A stretch of DNA of 64,000 bases, from the NCBI GenBank assembly GCA_030490835.1, contig CM059975.1, forward strand, positions 57,899,174-57,963,173, written 5' to 3'. The notes under the pieces are model-generated. The model made no database searches. It was not told where the DNA came from and saw only the letters and a program-made list of their open reading frames with translations. Below, piece after piece: positions 58,299 to 64,000 of this stretch. Source of the stretch: Annona cherimola (taxonomy: Eukaryota > Streptophyta > Magnoliopsida > Magnoliales > Annonaceae). How positions within the stretch are numbered: the stretch's first letter is position 1; each line of letters begins with the position of its first letter. The position numbers were made by a program, and so were the translations under genes.

Positions 58299-59058
58299 GT
58301 TGGTCCTAATTAAATAGATTTACCCAAGAGGGAAGGAGTGAATTTATTATATTAAAAATTTCTTTTGTTGAAATGTTAACCTCTATTTAAATCAATTTCC
58401 CTGAAGTGAAACATGTAGAGCTAAAAAACAAACATAGAAATAATGCAAATCAATCACACAAGAAGACAATAAATTTTATAGTGGTATAGGCAACCTCCCC
58501 ACTTCATTCTTCCAAATACACACCCCTTGTGTTTTTAGTTCTACTAACACGTATCAAATACAATTTAGAGCCATAATTTTCTTCTACATTTTAGATCAGG
58601 GGGCTTTTCTCAAACAACGCATCCAGTTGGTGAGCACTGCTCCAATACTACTCTGCTTCCTTCCAAAATTTGGCGTTGGTCTCCAACACAAGCCAGGTAT
58701 CCATATACAACAACGAATGATCAAATAAATGAAAACTACATTTTACAAGTTGTGTGAAACATCACAGTGTGGCAAGCTCTTTGATTTTGAGAAAGAAAAT
58801 TGATAACCATTGAAGCTTTGCTAGTGTGCTTGAGAGCTTGTTTAGAAACTTCTTATGGAGCTTTAAATGTAAGCAAGTAGGAAGGTGGGAACTCAATGAA
58901 TGTTTTTACTAATGCTATTAAGTCTTTTCCATAAAATATTTATTGCCTTTAGTAATTTTGAATCTTTAGAAGTAGTTGACAAACATTTATTGTACTAACG
59001 TTCGAATTTTTATGACCGTTATGATTAAAGTCGCATGTGAGGTTGACTTGGTACGTGA
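58299..59058 (-). mobile_element. Old copia LTR fragment of the same family
   Basis: Begins TGTTGGTCCTAATTAA and follows the Copia LTR order: CCAAGAGGG, TTTTATAGTGGTATAGGC, CAACCTCCCCAC, TCTTCCAAATACACACC, then AACGTTCGAATTTT and a single AAGTCGCATGTGAGG unit near 59030. Much more diverged than Copia1 or Copia2 and cut off near 59058, in U3. Confidence 0.75.
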
Positions 59059-61022
59059 TCTTTGTGCACACTCGTTTATACTCACATTGTCGTTCTAGCA
59101 TGAGTTCATAAATTTAACACAGTCATCAGACTGTGCCATTTTTTAATCAAAACTTATTATAACAGAATCCAACTCGGTCCTCAGACTGTGCACTTCTCAA
59201 ATCGAGAACTAGGCATAATTATTTTAAAATAAAATATTTTCATAAACTGTATTCAAATCATAATGTTAGGATGACTACTCTTAAAGAATTTTGGAAACAT
59301 TTTAGTAAATCAATTTTACAAAATATTTGCAATATTTGAGAAAATAATATTTTCAAAAATATTTCTTGTTTGTTGGTAAACAATTTTAGAATTCTCATTA
59401 TAAAGAAATTCTGAAACATTTCAGTATTCGAGAAAATCAGGCTTTTCTTACAAATATTTTTATTCCCATTTCTGGGCTTTTTACGAACAAAGGATATGTA
59501 AACACCTTTCCATCCATTTATATCGGCATTATATGCCTTGTCCACACACAACATCTTTGTCACTCTTATGTAAAGAAGAGTTTGCATAATCTTTTGAATA
59601 TTATTTAAACAAAATAGTCATCAAATCATTTTATATCATCAATTTATTGAGTTGGTCATCCTTAAAACCTTTTGAAAACATCAGTACAAAATATTTTCAA
59701 AGTATTTCAATTTTCAAAGAGACTTAAAACATTTCAATAGACCATTTCAAAGTATCTAAATAGACCATTTCAAAGTACCTAAAAAACCATTTTAAGACAT
59801 TTAAATAAATTGTTTCAAAAGCCTTATTTACTTACAAATACCATTTTATGAATAATCACACTTTCTTTTCACAAAATTCCTTAGGAATAGAATTTTCGAA
59901 GCTTATTTTCAAATATCATTTTATAGAGGAGTCAAAACTCTCTCATCATAAAACTCTTTTGGAATAGCATTTCTAAGAACTTGCTTATAATGAAACCATC
60001 CTGAAGTTTGTCAATAGTAAAGAAGAAAATTATATTTTTAAGAACTGAGCTTGCTTACTCTGTAAGTAATCTTGAAATCATCTTGATAAAGCAAGTTCAT
60101 ATTATTTCAATATTTTCCATTAAAATAACATTTTGGAAAGTTCTGCTTGCTTACCTATAACAATCAACTCTGCCTTTGATCTTTTCCTTATTTTTTTCTA
60201 GACAAGTGAAAACGATTATCTTGTATACACTCGTATAAAATCATATATTTGCATGCTTCACCTTTTATTAACTCATATACATACCTTACTTAATCTCAAC
60301 CTTTTTTATAGTCTCATTTTATATGTAACTCTTAATATTTTAACTTTATTCTATTTTTCCTTGGAGATGAACACTCTTATCTCTTTAAGTCACATATATT
60401 CATTTTATTTTATTCAATATCCCAATTTAGGGCATTTATTTTTTTCAATCCTTTAAGATACTTACTTGAAATTATAATCTAAGTTCAAGTAAGGTTTCTT
60501 AAGTTCACATCTAAGTTTCTAATATTCACATATTTTTACCTAAGTATCTTAGTGATTATTTTATCTCATTTCAAAATTCACCTCTAGTAGGTTAAACTCT
60601 CATAATCACTTATGATACTTGTTTATATCCTATTGTAAGTTAAATTCCTCCCATAAATCTAGAATTTAACTCCCATTCCCCAAAACAGCCATGTATGACC
60701 TCATCTTGCTAAGTTTTATTTGTGTAATTGCATCTTAATGATACCTACACATTTCGCTGCTTATCCACAACTCTTGTGGTCCTTTTAAACACTTGTTCAT
60801 AGTTTATATTAAGCTAAATTGCTATCAAAATTTCTAAAATAATCACCCGCTTCCAAAACAACCTCATGCATTCATGTATTTGTCATATATCATGTCTAAA
60901 ATCGCACTTTGGGCATGTAGATGTGCAACATTATAATTCAACCACTTTTGTGATTATTTCAAGGGCTTATTTATAACCTATAAGGCTTAATCTCATTCAA
61001 AATTTTGGAATTAATTCTCTGT
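59059..61022 (-). mobile_element. Fragment of a long gypsy-type LTR (family B)
   Basis: Read on the - strand it follows the solo LTR at 4561-8893: ATCGTTTTCACTTGTCTAG near 60205 against ATCATTTTCACTTGTCTACG near 6677, and GGGCTTT/GGATATG near 59470-59500 against the segment at 7130-7170. Truncated at both ends. No coding potential. Confidence 0.65.
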
Positions 61023-64000
61023 GGCGTCCCAGCCCGAGCGTCATAACCTTACCTCGGGATCTATCGACTGGTAAACGTGATCAGGATTGTTGCCCGGTCA
61101 CACGACGAGCTTATTGAATATTTATCCACTTATTCCTAACTCCTTAGGATTTTATATCATTTATACATTCAATTTCTATCAAATGACATTTTAGGCCATT
61201 ATATCCTTTGAGAGTTACACATGTCATCTCATAATCTTCATACTTAATCATATCGTGATATTTCATGCCTTAGCATTTACCCATATAAATTTTTTGCCTT
61301 TTATGGTCACAAAACCATAACATAATTCATATACAACATTTTATATCATATAAAATTGCAGAAATTCATATCATGCTCATCAACCATTGATACTTGTTCA
61401 TAAAACACAAGTCATAAATTAGATCACATATGATCATCAAAATAACTAGTATCAGGTCATTATACAACCATTCTCCATAAGCAACATATATAAGAAATCA
61501 TCAAGTTTTTCATTCTTCCATGTCCAATTCATGCTCCTTGGTTATCTTCATTCCTTCACCTGTCTATGGGTTTGGAAAACAAAACGTGAGTTGAAAACTC
61601 AATAAGCAAGTTGTATATTTTTCAGGCAATTCATTTTGAAGGCAACCTTATTTTAAAAGCATTTTTCTCCATTCGGTAGGAGACACTTAGCAAGTGATCA
61701 ACTTCCTGCGGAGCAGAAATCTTTTCATAAAACTTTCATAAATATTTCATAAACATTGGATGTGCAAATGTATCATTTCCATTCATGACATTATCCTTCA
61801 TGTGACGGTACGCTAGCTTGAGGAACATTCCTTCATGACATGATCCTTTCCATCCTTAGCGCCAGACCTTCCGACTTGGCAACGTCAAGGGCGGACTCCT
61901 TATCCTGTTTTCTGCCTTGACTAGCCTACTTGATTTCCATTCCATGCATGACTTTTAGTCACCCCGGCATTATATATCTCTTACAGATGAAACTTGTCAT
62001 TCTCATGTAGAGAATTCTTTGCACCATCCCTTTTAAACATTGTTTCAAATAATCATCGTATAAATCCATATTTCCTCACATTTCATACATAAATGCGAAA
62101 CAGTAAACAAATCACTTGTCATATTTGAGATAATATTTCAAAACACATTGATATAAAGGAATGACCATCCTTAAATATCTTAGAAAGCATTTAAAATAAA
62201 ACTCATTTAGAAAGCTGCTTTCTTACCTTGGTCACGTGAGCTTTCCGGGTTAACCTTTTCTTTGCCTTTGCCTATACATGTAAGAATGACTTAGCATTCA
62301 TATACTTTCCATTTGCTTGCATTCAACTTAGTTTTCCAACCCACTTTTATTAACATTCATAACCCATTTGAATTCCAAGTCGGGTGTACATGCACATTAT
62401 AACTTATGCATCATACCATTCATTTCACCATATATTTAATACCCACATTTAGGGTATCATTCACATATATCATTACACATTCATTAGTCATTCATTAGAC
62501 ACCATACGGAAGTTTATTACTCTCACTTATCATTTTTCACATATTTTTCATAATTTATACATTGTGCTCATTCTTAAGCACTTAGTTAATGTCCTAAACC
62601 TCAAATATAAATTTTAAAACTTGAAATTATCATTATTGATCAAAATAGTAACATAATCCATGTGTTTAATCACATTTTTCATGCATTTTTACATTTTAAT
62701 ATCTCACATAAATCATTCATCATTTATTCATGCTTATCTCTTCATATATGTCCATTTTACAACACATAAATCATGTGTTTCTTAAAATTTTTCAAATCAG
62801 CAACTTGCCTTCTAATTTAGCGTGATTATCCACCTTAATTAACACTTCCTTTAGTGTATTTTTATGAAATTTTAATCCACTAATCATAGGGTTCCAAAAT
62901 AGCAACTTTGGGACCTGTTTTATATACTTTCAACGTCCCTTTTGATACTTATATCAAAATAAATTTCTAATCACTTAATTCCAGCAAAATAATCATGCTT
63001 TTCTTAACCCATTTTTAGGGTATTATCATATATTTAAAATCCAAAATTCGTTTGCTTCCATAACAGCAATATCTTTACACATATTGGGTATCCATTTGAC
63101 CCGTTTTGACGTGTCCAAACATACGTCCATAAAATCAAATTTAGGGCTAACATTTTTAAACCATTTTGGACACTCCAAGTACCTTAAACATGGGTTATTT
63201 TACCCTCCATAACATCCATAAATCATTTAGGCTAATTCATGTATCATTTTTAACATAGAAACATGAAAATCGGATCATATATGTAACCCTAATTCATACT
63301 CTTTCTAAAATTTATAACATATACTTAAATCAACATATGTAATTCATCTAATCATGAATCATCATGTAATCATAATAACACATCAAAACAGCAACATCAT
63401 ATATGAATTTAAGCAAATTTGAATTGAATTTATCACTCATATTCAACCTTAATCACCATTTTCTTCCTCTTGAACCCTTAATTGCATACTTGTCATTAAA
63501 TCTCCATTTAATACCCTAATCAACGACATCATGAATCATACTTTAAGGGTTCATTATGAATCATATTCATGACTCATAAATTGAGTTAGAAAAACTGAGT
63601 TTAAATGATTCAAAACATCAAGATAACTTACTTGTATTGAACACACTTGAACTTAACTTCTCTACCTTGAATTCCTTGCTTCCTTTCCTTTTTTTTCTTC
63701 TACTTTTTCTCTCCTTTTCTCACCCTTTTTGTTGCTAGAAAAATGGGATGTGAACCACTGCTGGCTTGGGGGTTTGCTCCTTAGAAATTTTTTTTCTCAA
63801 AACACCTCATACACATGGTCGTCCACCCCTAGATATAAGCTGGATTTTTCTAGCTTTGTGGGCCCCATTTTCCACATCAATTAGCAGGTAATTAAAGCAT
63901 GTTTATCCCCTTCGATGACATGGAAAAATATGCTCCAAGTAAATTTGATAATTATCCAAAAAAAATCCATTAAAAATCCATACCATTAATGGACATCAAG
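61023..64000 (-). mobile_element. Long gypsy-type LTR (family A), inverted relative to the left edge
   Basis: On the + strand it begins TGTGGCGTCCC, the reverse complement of an LTR end in GGGACGCCACA. GTTTGGAAAACAAAACGTGAG (about 61569) mirrors the CTCACATTTTGTTTTCC block of 1-3548. The pyrimidine-rich tract at 63680-63735 mirrors the purine tract at about 935-1000. It continues beyond the window. Confidence 0.75.

Overview
The window is plant nuclear DNA, almost certainly from a eudicot with a repeat-rich genome. The signs are a multi-exon receptor kinase with plant-type GT-AG introns, plant lineages of Ty1/copia, Ty3/gypsy, RTE-type LINE and Mutator-like elements, MITEs, and AT-rich intergenic DNA. 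No species call is possible from sequence alone. I see no tRNA, rRNA, CRISPR or prokaryotic gene organisation.

Layout. 1-3548: 3' part of a very long gypsy-type LTR (+). 4561-8893: a second, diverged LTR of about 4.3 kb, complete and flanked by a 5-bp target duplication, so a solo LTR. 9410-10720: decayed gypsy pol (+). 10870-15654: 'Copia1', a truncated Sirevirus-like copia element (-). 15655-21322: intergenic DNA with a TRIM-like element, a fold-back element and several MITEs. 21323-40868: the one clear host gene, a 16-exon malectin-like/LRR receptor kinase of the Arabidopsis At5g48740 type. Its frame is intact across all junctions (2,742 nt, 913 aa). Intron 7 holds a decayed gypsy/Reina-like chromovirus, intron 13 holds RTE LINE pieces and MITEs, and intron 15 holds an antisense RTE fragment. 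41365-48803: a large decayed Mutator-like element with long inverted repeats, a FAR1-type transposase and an antisense acidic ORF. 49285-57569: 'Copia2', a full-length, very young Sirevirus-like element (-) with near-identical LTRs and a perfect GCTAT target duplication. 58299-64000: an old copia LTR fragment, then two long gypsy LTR pieces (-), the last being an inverted relative of the LTR at the left edge.

How it works together. The receptor kinase has a signal peptide, malectin-like ectodomain, short LRR block, one membrane helix and a kinase with all catalytic motifs. It should work as a plasma-membrane receptor, although about 13.7 kb of its 19.5 kb span is three transposon-filled introns. 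Copia2 is the only element that looks recently mobile: pol is open, gag carries one premature stop. Its LTR U3 holds an array of palindromic GTCGAC-centred units just upstream of a TATA box, the most unusual regulatory-looking structure here. Inverted LINE copies in introns 13 and 15 flank the two exons that carry the kinase catalytic core.

I found no evidence of a wholly new biological system. The best leads are the palindromic LTR array, the out-of-frame gag/pol arrangement conserved in both copia elements, and the inverted LINE pair around exons 14-15.
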